Shown one piece after another: positions 24,060 through 32,288 of a stretch of DNA of 64,000 bases. This DNA comes from Cognataquiflexum rubidum (GTDB lineage Bacteria > Bacteroidota > Bacteroidia > Cytophagales > Cyclobacteriaceae): positions 50,108 to 114,107 of the forward strand of contig NZ_JAKZAL010000018.1 of assembly GCF_022538115.1 (NCBI RefSeq). The letters run 5' to 3'. The notes beneath the pieces are model-generated. The model was given only the letters and a program-made list of their open reading frames with translations. It was not told the origin of the DNA and did no database searches. Within the stretch, counting starts at the first letter, position 1. Each line of letters begins with the position of its first letter. The position numbers were made by a program, and so were the translations under genes.

Positions 24060-26228
24060 ATGATAAAGACCTTCTTCCCTCTTTTTTTATTGATCCTAAG
24101 CATGGCTTGTTTTTCAACAGCCTATGCACAGATTGAGCGTATACCCGCTCCTGTTTCCGTCACCATCGACTCCTATAAATCCATACAGAAATTGCCACAA
24201 CCGGGTTGGGTAATCAAAGAAGGGGACATCCCCTTATCAATTCAGGATATTTTGAACGGAGACATTAAGGATGGTAAGGTATTGGAGATCAAACCTAATG
24301 AAATCATAATCGAGCACTTTGAAAAGTACTGGTTCGCCATTGAGTTTTTCAGTGAGGTAGAACTCAGCAATTGGCTTCTTTACATTGAGAATTCCTCCTT
24401 TTCTGGTTTTGGGAATACAAATAATTTTTCAGAAATAATATCCTACACAGTGCAGGATGGACAGCTTGGCTCTTCTGGAATTACCGGATATTTTGTCCCT
24501 GCCTCCAAAAGGGATTATAACAGCCGGCATACCCAGTCCTTGCTCAATCTCAGTCTTTCTCCGGGGAGTCGGCTGACCCTTTGGGTGAACATCAGTAAAA
24601 ACTACACCTTAACAACTACTTTTCCCCGGTTGTCTATCTATGACCCTTCCATTTCGTTGCCGGAATACGTATTGGAAAGAAGTAATTTGTTACTCCAAGG
24701 CTCTTATCTTATAATCTGGATTCTGTCCCTGATCATGTATTTTTACCTTAGTGACAGGACTTCCCTTTGGTTTTTTCTTTTCCTGACTACGGCCAACACA
24801 CAATTGTTAACCATGTGGTCATCCGACCCCTGGACGCCCTTGCTCTATCCTGAAAACCCTGGATATGGGCTCTATTTTGGTTTGTTGGCCGGCATTATAA
24901 ATTTGGTGTGCCTGCTCCAGTTTTCCAGGGTGTTTGTCAATCTTCCAATGAAGCACAGGAAATTGGATAAGTTTATGATCGCAGCCACATGGGTTTTGTT
25001 TTTCTCAGGATTACTCCTGCCTCTATCAGTTTATTTTGAAAGCATGGCATTAATCTCTGTATTTATGGCAATCTATGGCGGTACCTTTCTTTTGTCTGGC
25101 ATAAGCTACCTCTCACTAAAAGAACCGCTTTCAATATTTATTGGATTGGGTTTCATGGTGTTTATTATTCCACAAGTAATCCCCCTTCCTTTGGATCAAT
25201 TCCAATTTCTTCCAATTACCGGACAACTTATTATAGTAACTACAGGAGTTGGCTATCGAATAATGCTCCTGTTTAAGGAACGTTTGCAAGCAGAGCAGGA
25301 AAAGAAAGATCTTTTGATCCAACAGAACGTACTCTTGGAAAAACAGGTGGCTGAACGGACGTCGGAACTTAGCCTTTCTCTCAACACCCTCAAGTCCACC
25401 CAGGCCCAACTCATCCAATCCGAAAAAATGGCCTCATTGGGTGAACTCACCGCAGGTATCGCTCATGAGATTCAGAATCCGCTGAATTTTGTGAATAATT
25501 TCTCTGAAGTAAGTGCGGAGTTGATGGAAGAATTAAAGGGTGAAAGGTTAAAGGTAAAAAGTGAGAGGAATGAATCTGTTGAAGAAGAAATAATCGGTGA
25601 TGTAATCCAAAACCTGGAAAAGATCAGTCACCACGGCAAGCGGGCAGATGCGATCGTGAAGGGAATGCTCGAGCATAGCCGTACAGGTTCGGGTGAGAAA
25701 GAACTGACTGACATCAATAGTCTGGCAAGCGAGTATTTGAACCTAGCTTACCAAAGCTTCAAATCAAAGAACAAAGAAGTTGAGATCGAACTGATCACAG
25801 AACTGGATCCAACACTTCCCAAAATAGAATTGGTCCGACCCGATATCGGGAAGGTATTGTTGAATATTCTCAACAATGCATTTTATGCCTGTGCTCAGAA
25901 AGACCTGCCAGGTTTTGTAAACGACGACAAAGGAAACCTGGCAGGTCTTACACCCAAAGTCATTGTTTCCACCTCACCCCTTGAGGGGGGTAGGGGGGTA
26001 AAAATCTCCGTAAAAGACAACGGCCCCGGCATCCCCGACGCCATCAAATCCAAAATCTTCCAGCCTTTCTTCACTACCAAACCCACCGGGCAGGGTACTG
26101 GATTGGGATTATCCTTATCTTATGATATTGTGAAAGCGCATGGGGGGGAGTTGAGGGTGGAGACGAAGGAAGGGAAAGGGAGTGAGTTTATAATTATATT
26201 GATGGTTTCTAAAAATCCTGGAATATGA
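24060..26228 (+). CDS. 7TMR-DISM-type sensor histidine kinase
   Basis: The product has 722 residues from the ATG at 24060, which lies one base after the preceding stop and begins a signal peptide (MIKTFFPLFLLILS ... STAYAQ). The frame is open further upstream, but that would add 14 residues that spoil the signal. A periplasmic beta-rich domain (about 30-205, with YWFAIEFFSEVELSNWLLYIE) precedes some seven membrane helices (about 215-400) as in 7TMR-DISM receptors. A coil and the kinase core follow, with H469 in IAHEIQNPLNFV. It is the first gene with the Q-type H-box and the [17 protein letters not shown]-box used by all kinases downstream. The DHp tip, N-box loop and a hairpin tip each carry repeat insertions. 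DISM domains often bind carbohydrates; the ligand is unknown. Confidence 0.85.
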   Translation: MIKTFFPLFLLILSMACFSTAYAQIERIPAPVSVTIDSYKSIQKLPQPGWVIKEGDIPLSIQDILNGDIKDGKVLEIKPNEIIIEHFEKYWFAIEFFSEVELSNWLLYIENSSFSGFGNTNNFSEIISYTVQDGQLGSSGITGYFVPASKRDYNSRHTQSLLNLSLSPGSRLTLWVNISKNYTLTTTFPRLSIYDPSISLPEYVLERSNLLLQGSYLIIWILSLIMYFYLSDRTSLWFFLFLTTANTQLLTMWSSDPWTPLLYPENPGYGLYFGLLAGIINLVCLLQFSRVFVNLPMKHRKLDKFMIAATWVLFFSGLLLPLSVYFESMALISVFMAIYGGTFLLSGISYLSLKEPLSIFIGLGFMVFIIPQVIPLPLDQFQFLPITGQLIIVTTGVGYRIMLLFKERLQAEQEKKDLLIQQNVLLEKQVAERTSELSLSLNTLKSTQAQLIQSEKMASLGELTAGIAHEIQNPLNFVNNFSEVSAELMEELKGERLKVKSERNESVEEEIIGDVIQNLEKISHHGKRADAIVKGMLEHSRTGSGEKELTDINSLASEYLNLAYQSFKSKNKEVEIELITELDPTLPKIELVRPDIGKVLLNILNNAFYACAQKDLPGFVNDDKGNLAGLTPKVIVSTSPLEGGRGVKISVKDNGPGIPDAIKSKIFQPFFTTKPTGQGTGLGLSLSYDIVKAHGGELRVETKEGKGSEFIIILMVSKNPGI
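25537..25571 (+). repeat. Heptanucleotide repeat at DHp hairpin tip
   Basis: Units AGGGTGA, AAGGTTA, AAGGTAA, AAAGTGA, GAGGAAT encode KGERLKVKSERN between the two DHp helices. Confidence 0.65.
25900..25949 (+). repeat. In-frame palindrome, family 2 (AGACCTGCC type)
   Basis: Perfect 16-base arms (25900-25915 and 25934-25949; AAGACCTGCC ... GGCAGGTCTT) surround an 18-base spacer. They encode KDLPGFVNDDKGNLAGLT directly after the N box. Confidence 0.85.
25973..26000 (+). repeat. G-rich short repeat (CCCCTTGAGGGG type) in a hairpin tip
   Basis: CACCCCTTGAGGGGGG followed by a second G run encodes SPLEGGRGVK where other kinases have TKNIGDKIE. The same unit occurs at 27966-27992. Confidence 0.6.
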
Positions 26229-28207
26229 AGATCCTTTTTATTTTTCTAATACTGATTATTTCTTGTGGTTCCGCATTCGCTCAGATGGAGACATTCAAGG
26301 ATGCTGAAAGATTAATTCAGGAACTTTCGCAGGCTAAGACGGATACTGCTAGGATTGTATTGAAAAGTAGGTTAAGTGAGGCATACAGAAGCAATAATCC
26401 GGACACCTCTCTTATTCTTGCCAATCAGGCACTATTACATGCAAGGGAGTTAGATTTTAAAAAAGGCGAAATAATGGCACTGAATGTTCTGAGTGTGCTG
26501 TACAGGGAAAAAGGAGACTTGCCCTATGCATTACAACTGGGGCTTCAGGGATTAAAAATTGCAGAAAAAGAACAGCTTACTGATCTGTGGGTTGCTAGTT
26601 TGATCCGGGTGGGCAATGTATATCTCAGTGTTGGGGATTTTTTAAAAGCACTACCTTATTTCCAAAAAGCCGATAATCTTATGAAAAACTATGATGATTT
26701 TCCAAGGTGGGTTACGCAATATTTTATAGCAGAAATTACCATACAATTAGATCAATTGGATTCTGCAGAAAAGCGATTAGAAATACTTGAGGAAACGTAT
26801 GGTTTTATACCTAATAGGTTACGAGGAGATTTAGCATCGAAAAGAGGAGAGCCTAATCAAGCCATAATATATTTCCAAAAAAGCATGAAGGAGGCAATGG
26901 CCGCAAATTCGATTAGAGAAGCATCTACTTCCAGTAACGCAATTGCCCAGATTTTCAAGGAGCTTGACCAGCCTGATTCAGCCATTTATTATGCAAAACT
27001 GGGATTGGAATTCGGAATAGAACTTTCCTATACCAACAGGATACTCACAGCAAGCAGTTTATTGGCGGAGCTATATGCTGAAGAAAATCCAGAAGAAGCG
27101 GTTAGGTATTATCAGATGGCTTCGGCAGCAAAAGACAGTTTGTATGGAGCACAGAAATTCCAGAGGCTTCAGGCTGCTACAATGGAAGAACAGGAAAGAC
27201 AAACCGAAATTGAAGCGGCGGCAATCGAATACCGAAATAATATAAAGCAACGTGGCTTGATCGGAGGGGTCGCCTTATTTCTAATTGTAGCCGTGGTTCT
27301 TTACAGAAACAACCGTCAAAAACAAAAAGCGAACACAGTTCTACAGGAACAAAAACAAAAAGTTGAAAGCACTTTACATAAATTAAAATCCACCCAAGCC
27401 CAACTCATCCAATCCGAAAAGATGGCCTCCCTCGGTGAACTCACCGCCGGAATCGCCCATGAAATTCAGAATCCGCTGAACTTTGTGAATAACTTCTCTG
27501 AAGTGAGCAGTGAAATGATAGGAGAAATAGAGGAGGAGAGAAGCAAGAGCCAAGAGGCGAGAGACGAGACTTTGGTCACTGAAATACTTGGAGATATCAA
27601 GCAAAATCTGGAAAAAATAACCCACCACGGCAAGCGGGCGGATGCCATCGTGAAGGGAATGCTCGAGCATAGTAGGACAGGTTCGGGAGAGAAGGAACTG
27701 ACTGACATCAATAGTCTGGCAAGTGAGTATTTGAACCTGGCTTACCAAAGCTTCAAATCCAAGAACAAAGAGGTTGAAATCTCTTTGATCACAGACCTTG
27801 ATCCAACATTCCCCAAAATAGAATTGGTCCGAGCCGATATCGGCAAGGTATTATTGAATATTCTCAACAATGCATTTTATGCCTGTGCTCAGAAAGACCT
27901 GCCAGGTTTTGCAAACGACGACAAAGGAAACCTGGCAGGTCTTACGCCCCAAGTCATTGTTTCCACCTCACCCCTTGAGGGGGGCAGGGGGGTAAAAATC
28001 TCGGTTTCCGATAATGGCCCCGGCATTCCCTCCTCCATCAAATCCAAAATCTTCCAGCCCTTCTTCACTACCAAACCTACCGGGCAGGGCACAGGCTTGG
28101 GATTGAGTCTGAGCTATGATATTGTAAAGGCGCATGGGGGAGAGTTGATTGTGGAAACGAAGGAGGGAGAAGAAACAACATTCATTATAAAATTGCCCAC
28201 TGCTTAA
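26225..28207 (+). CDS. TPR sensor histidine kinase
   Basis: The product has 660 residues: a signal peptide (cleavage near FAQ, 20), a periplasmic TPR superhelix (about 30-330; for example RVGNVYLSVGDFLKALPYFQKAD and REKGDLPYALQLGLQGLKIA), a membrane helix (about 343-360, followed by RNNRQKQKAN), a coil and the kinase core with H412. The start overlaps the preceding stop by 4 bases. The core is nearly the same as in the preceding 7TM kinase (ELTDINSLASEYLNLAY), though the sensors are unrelated. It carries the same palindrome and G-rich repeat as that gene. Confidence 0.88.
   Translation: MKILFIFLILIISCGSAFAQMETFKDAERLIQELSQAKTDTARIVLKSRLSEAYRSNNPDTSLILANQALLHARELDFKKGEIMALNVLSVLYREKGDLPYALQLGLQGLKIAEKEQLTDLWVASLIRVGNVYLSVGDFLKALPYFQKADNLMKNYDDFPRWVTQYFIAEITIQLDQLDSAEKRLEILEETYGFIPNRLRGDLASKRGEPNQAIIYFQKSMKEAMAANSIREASTSSNAIAQIFKELDQPDSAIYYAKLGLEFGIELSYTNRILTASSLLAELYAEENPEEAVRYYQMASAAKDSLYGAQKFQRLQAATMEEQERQTEIEAAAIEYRNNIKQRGLIGGVALFLIVAVVLYRNNRQKQKANTVLQEQKQKVESTLHKLKSTQAQLIQSEKMASLGELTAGIAHEIQNPLNFVNNFSEVSSEMIGEIEEERSKSQEARDETLVTEILGDIKQNLEKITHHGKRADAIVKGMLEHSRTGSGEKELTDINSLASEYLNLAYQSFKSKNKEVEISLITDLDPTFPKIELVRADIGKVLLNILNNAFYACAQKDLPGFANDDKGNLAGLTPQVIVSTSPLEGGRGVKISVSDNGPGIPSSIKSKIFQPFFTTKPTGQGTGLGLSLSYDIVKAHGGELIVETKEGEETTFIIKLPTA
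27534..27568 (+). repeat. Heptanucleotide repeat at DHp hairpin tip
   Basis: Units AGGAGAG, AAGCAAG, AGCCAAG, AGGCGAG, AGACGAG encode EERSKSQEARDE. Confidence 0.65.
27894..27943 (+). repeat. In-frame palindrome, family 2
   Basis: Perfect 16-base arms at 27894-27909 and 27928-27943, same family and same protein position as 25900-25949. A copy of the G-rich repeat follows at 27966-27992. Confidence 0.85.
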
Positions 28208-28215
28208 CGACGATT

Positions 28216-30264
28216 ATGAAATCTATATTAAAAGTAGCATTCTTACTTTTGCTCCCCTTGATTGCAAAGGCACAGCAAAGCCATCCAGACAGTCTGCGTA
28301 CAATTTTACAAAACGCAACGACTGACATGGCTCGCTTTAACGCCTCAGTTGACTTCTATTTTTTCTTTATCGAAGCAAATAGAGATTCTGCCTTTTTTTA
28401 TTCTGAAAAACGTTTGGCTCTTGCAAGAAAGAACAAAATTGCATTGGCTGAAGCAGCTGCACTGGTCAGCAAAGCATATCAGTATAATGCAATAGGTAAA
28501 TATTCAGATGCATTCCGAAATCTGACAGAAGCACTTCAAATTGTTGAAGATCCCAAAACAGGGGAAGCAGAAGGATGGAAAGTGACCCAATATCCAATAC
28601 CTGGTAAGAACAAACAAATTGTACAATCAACCATACATCATGTATTGGGTGGTGTATTTCGGAATACGGCTAATTATGAACAGGAAATAATTCAATTGAA
28701 GCTTGCTGTCAAAATTGCTGCCCAGATAAACCACCCTGATCGGCAAATGACTGGTAATATGAACCTGGCAAGCGCATATCTAAAAATGGGTCAATTGGAT
28801 TCGGCATTATATTTTGCAAAGGCTGCACAGCTGTTATCTAATAACCCATTAGCACAAGGGTATATTGGCAACAATTTATTAACCATAGGAGATATTTTTC
28901 TGGCCAGGGGGGATAATGAAACTGCAAAGAAAACCTACTATGAAGGATTAAGCTATGCATACAAACATAACAACCAGGCCGATGTAGCAAACCTGAATCA
29001 TAAACTATTTAGGGTTTACTTAATGGAAGTGAACAAAGACTCTGTACTTTCTTATTCATTAAAAAACCTGCATATTTTAAAATCTGTAGTTGGGGTGGGT
29101 TACAGAGAAATTGGGATTGGAGTTGGATATGAAGATCTCAGCCTGGCCTATCAGCTCAACAATATTTATGATAGTGCTTACAAATACCAAGGCCTTGCTT
29201 TAGTTAGCAAAGACAGTATGTATAGGGCGGAAATAAAAAATATCGCTGATTTTCAAAAACTTTCATTAGGAGAAGCACTTCGATTGGAAAATTTGGAAAA
29301 AGAGAAGATACAAACACAATCAAAAATCAGAACATATGGGTTTCTTGCCATGCTTTGTGTTCTTTCGATCGTTGGTTTTATTCTTTACCGCAATAACCGC
29401 CAAAAGCAAAAGGCAAATGGGATTTTACAAGAGCAAAAAGAGAAAGTAGAAAGTACTTTACATGAGTTAAAATCCACCCAAGCCCAACTCATCCAATCAG
29501 AGAAGATGGCATCGCTTGGAGAACTCACAGCGGGCATCGCCCATGAGATTCAGAATCCGCTGAATTTTGTGAATAATTTTTCGGAGGTAAGTGCGGAGCT
29601 TTTGGAGGAGATTGAAGAAGAAAGAGCCAAGAGCCGAGAAACGAGAGACGAGACTTTGGTCAGTGAAATCCTTGGGGATATCAAGCAGAACTTAGAGAAG
29701 ATCAACCACCACGGCAAGCGGGCAGATGCGATCGTGAAAGGGATGTTGGAACACAGTAGGACAAGTTCGGGGGAGAAGGTGTTGACGGATCTCAATGCTT
29801 TGGCAGATGATTTCCTTCGGTTGACCTACCAATCATTTTTAGCAAAAAATCCCAATTTCAAAGTTGAGTTACAGACAAACCTGGATCCTGATATTCCGAA
29901 GATTTCGGTCATCCCACAGGATATCGGCAAGGTTCTCCTCAACTTGTACAGCAATGCATTTTATGCGGTAAATGAAAGGTCCAAACCAGATCCAGACTTC
30001 CAGCCTTTGGTGCAATTGACTACTCGAAATCTTGGCGGGAAAATCGAAGTTGGTGTAAAAGACAACGGTCCAGGTATCCCCGACGCCATCAAATCCAAAA
30101 TCTTTCAGCCTTTCTTCACCACTAAACCAACAGGACAAGGAACTGGTTTAGGCTTGAGTTTGAGCTATGATATTGTGAAGGCGCATGGGGGGGAGATAAG
30201 GGTGGAAAGCCAAGCAGGAACAGGAACAGATTTTATAATCTATTTACCGATGTCGAATCAATGA
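28216..30264 (+). CDS. TPR sensor histidine kinase
   Basis: The product has 682 residues: signal peptide (MKSILKVAFLLLLPLIAKAQ), TPR-type periplasmic region with recurring LDSALYFAKAA-like helices (about 30-350), membrane helix at about 374-391, coil, and H443 in the kinase core. The sensor is clearly paralogous to that of the gene at 34298 (both have NATxDxxRxNAS and a GWxVTQYP segment). The region after the N box (NERSKPDPDFQPLVQLTTRN) has no palindrome and is shared with the next gene. It starts 8 bases after the previous stop. Confidence 0.88.
   Translation: MKSILKVAFLLLLPLIAKAQQSHPDSLRTILQNATTDMARFNASVDFYFFFIEANRDSAFFYSEKRLALARKNKIALAEAAALVSKAYQYNAIGKYSDAFRNLTEALQIVEDPKTGEAEGWKVTQYPIPGKNKQIVQSTIHHVLGGVFRNTANYEQEIIQLKLAVKIAAQINHPDRQMTGNMNLASAYLKMGQLDSALYFAKAAQLLSNNPLAQGYIGNNLLTIGDIFLARGDNETAKKTYYEGLSYAYKHNNQADVANLNHKLFRVYLMEVNKDSVLSYSLKNLHILKSVVGVGYREIGIGVGYEDLSLAYQLNNIYDSAYKYQGLALVSKDSMYRAEIKNIADFQKLSLGEALRLENLEKEKIQTQSKIRTYGFLAMLCVLSIVGFILYRNNRQKQKANGILQEQKEKVESTLHELKSTQAQLIQSEKMASLGELTAGIAHEIQNPLNFVNNFSEVSAELLEEIEEERAKSRETRDETLVSEILGDIKQNLEKINHHGKRADAIVKGMLEHSRTSSGEKVLTDLNALADDFLRLTYQSFLAKNPNFKVELQTNLDPDIPKISVIPQDIGKVLLNLYSNAFYAVNERSKPDPDFQPLVQLTTRNLGGKIEVGVKDNGPGIPDAIKSKIFQPFFTTKPTGQGTGLGLSLSYDIVKAHGGEIRVESQAGTGTDFIIYLPMSNQ
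29623..29657 (+). repeat. Heptanucleotide repeat at DHp hairpin tip
   Basis: Units AGAGCCA, AGAGCCG, AGAAACG, AGAGACG, AGACTTT encode RAKSRETRDETL. Confidence 0.65.
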
Positions 30265-32288
30265 CTATGAAATCATTTATATCTATATTAATTATTTTAT
30301 TGTTGACTGGACATTCCCAAGCACAGCAATTTCCCTATTGGGAAATCTGGAATAAAACCCAGGTGGATAGCCTTCGATCTTTATGGAATTACACATCAAA
30401 CGACACCATCCGATTAGGCACCGCCAGGAGCTTGTGCGCCTATTATACCGAAATCAAACTTGACAGCGCGCTGTATTTTGCGAAGGAAGAACTGAATTTG
30501 GCCAGGAAATTAAAGCAACCACTTTGGGAAGCGGACGCACTTGATATGATGGCGTATGTGCTTTCCAATCTCAAAGACTACCCGGGATCTCTGCAGGCAT
30601 TTCTCAGCGCCATGAAAATTGCGAAAGATAGAAAATCGGAAAACGATATTTGGCAAATATCAAGATTTACAACAAAAAATGATCCTGCAATGGCTCGTCT
30701 GACCGTATTGGCTTTCTGTCACCTGGATTTAGGCCGGTTGTACGGTTATACCGGCAACATAGAACAACATAATTACCATCTTTTTGAATCGTTAAAACTT
30801 GCACAACAGGTAAACGATCCTTCCATTTTATCCAATATCTATTCGAATCTGGGCACAAGTTTCGCCCTTCAAAATAAATTGGATTCAGCCCTCTTTTTTC
30901 TGGATAAATCGATGGGTTACTATGAGATTTCTGGGTTCAATACATATAAAGGTGGTACAATGTCCACTATCGGTATGGTCCATGCAAAAAAGGGAAATTA
31001 TATCCAGGCAAAACAGTATCTAATCCAAGCTATTCAGGTAAGTCGGAATGCAGACAATATCACCGATCTATCCAGGTCTTATTTGCGTTTAAGTGACTTT
31101 TTCAATGAGGTAGAAGTCAAGGATTCAAGCCTATGGTATGCATACAAGGCGCTCGAATCCGCTCAGTTGGCCAGATCCCCAGACGTGGTTTTACCAGCGT
31201 ATGCGGCGCTCGCCTACAGCCACAAATTGTTGAACAATATAGATAGCGCCTATTACTATCAAGGGCTTTCGGTCGCGCTCAAAGACAGTATCAATAGTCT
31301 GGAGAGGATCAATCAATTTCAAAATATTGGATTCAGCGAGAAAGTGCAGGAGCAGGAACTGGAAAAGGAGAGGTTAGCGTACCAGGGCAGAATCAGGACA
31401 AACTCCCTGGCAGGCGGACTTCTAACATTGACCATCATCGCATTTTTGCTATATCGGAACAACCGGCAAAAACTAAAGGCCAATACGGTATTACGCAAAA
31501 CACTGGATGACCTGGCCGCCACCCAAGCACAACTTATCCAATCCGAAAAAATGGCATCGCTGGGTGAGCTGACGGCAGGCATTGCCCATGAGATACAGAA
31601 TCCGCTGAACTTTGTGAATAATTTTTCGGAAGTCAGTACGGAACTGTTGGATGAAATGAATGAAGAGCTCGATAAAGGAGATATTGAAGAGGCTAAGTTT
31701 ATTTCAAAGGATATCAAGGAAAACCTAATTAAGATCAACCACCACGGCAAACGGGCGGATGCGATCGTAAAAGGAATGCTTGAGCATTCTAAAAGAGGCT
31801 CCGGACAGAGAGAACCTACCGATCTCAATGCCTTGGCTGATGAATTTCTTAGGCTGAGTTACCAATCATTTTTGGCAAAAGATCCCAATTTCAAAGTTGA
31901 GTTGCAGACAAACCTGGATTCTGATCTTCCGAAGATTTCGGTCATCCCACAGGATATCGGCAAGGTTCTCCTCAACTTGTACAGCAATGCATTTTATGCG
32001 GTAAATGAAAGGTCCAAACAAGATCCAGACTTCAAGCCTTTGGTGCAATTGACTACTCGAAATCTTGGAGGCAAAATCGAAGTAGGTGTAAAAGACAACG
32101 GTCCCGGCATCCCCGACTCCATCAAAGACAAAATTTTCCAACCCTTCTTCACTACCAAGCCCACCGGGCAGGGTACAGGATTGGGATTATCCTTATCTTA
32201 TGATATTGTGAAAGCGCATGGTGGGGAGTTGAGGGTGGAGACAGAAATAAAGGAAGGTTCTAAATTTATAATAATCCTACCTATATGA
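30261..32288 (+). CDS. TPR sensor histidine kinase
   Basis: The product has 675 residues; the start overlaps the preceding stop (ATGA), and a second ATG two codons on is also possible. A signal peptide (ISILIILLLTGHSQAQ) leads into TPR-like repeats (YGYTGNIEQHNYHLFESLKLA, AKKGNYIQAKQYLIQAIQV), a membrane helix at about 380-398, and the kinase core with H443. The DHp tip is the non-repetitive version DEMNEELDKGDIEEAKF. The ATP domain shares the FLAKDPNFKVELQTNLD block with the previous gene, but its DHp tip matches the gene at 36382. Confidence 0.88.
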   Translation: MTMKSFISILIILLLTGHSQAQQFPYWEIWNKTQVDSLRSLWNYTSNDTIRLGTARSLCAYYTEIKLDSALYFAKEELNLARKLKQPLWEADALDMMAYVLSNLKDYPGSLQAFLSAMKIAKDRKSENDIWQISRFTTKNDPAMARLTVLAFCHLDLGRLYGYTGNIEQHNYHLFESLKLAQQVNDPSILSNIYSNLGTSFALQNKLDSALFFLDKSMGYYEISGFNTYKGGTMSTIGMVHAKKGNYIQAKQYLIQAIQVSRNADNITDLSRSYLRLSDFFNEVEVKDSSLWYAYKALESAQLARSPDVVLPAYAALAYSHKLLNNIDSAYYYQGLSVALKDSINSLERINQFQNIGFSEKVQEQELEKERLAYQGRIRTNSLAGGLLTLTIIAFLLYRNNRQKLKANTVLRKTLDDLAATQAQLIQSEKMASLGELTAGIAHEIQNPLNFVNNFSEVSTELLDEMNEELDKGDIEEAKFISKDIKENLIKINHHGKRADAIVKGMLEHSKRGSGQREPTDLNALADEFLRLSYQSFLAKDPNFKVELQTNLDSDLPKISVIPQDIGKVLLNLYSNAFYAVNERSKQDPDFKPLVQLTTRNLGGKIEVGVKDNGPGIPDSIKDKIFQPFFTTKPTGQGTGLGLSLSYDIVKAHGGELRVETEIKEGSKFIIILPI

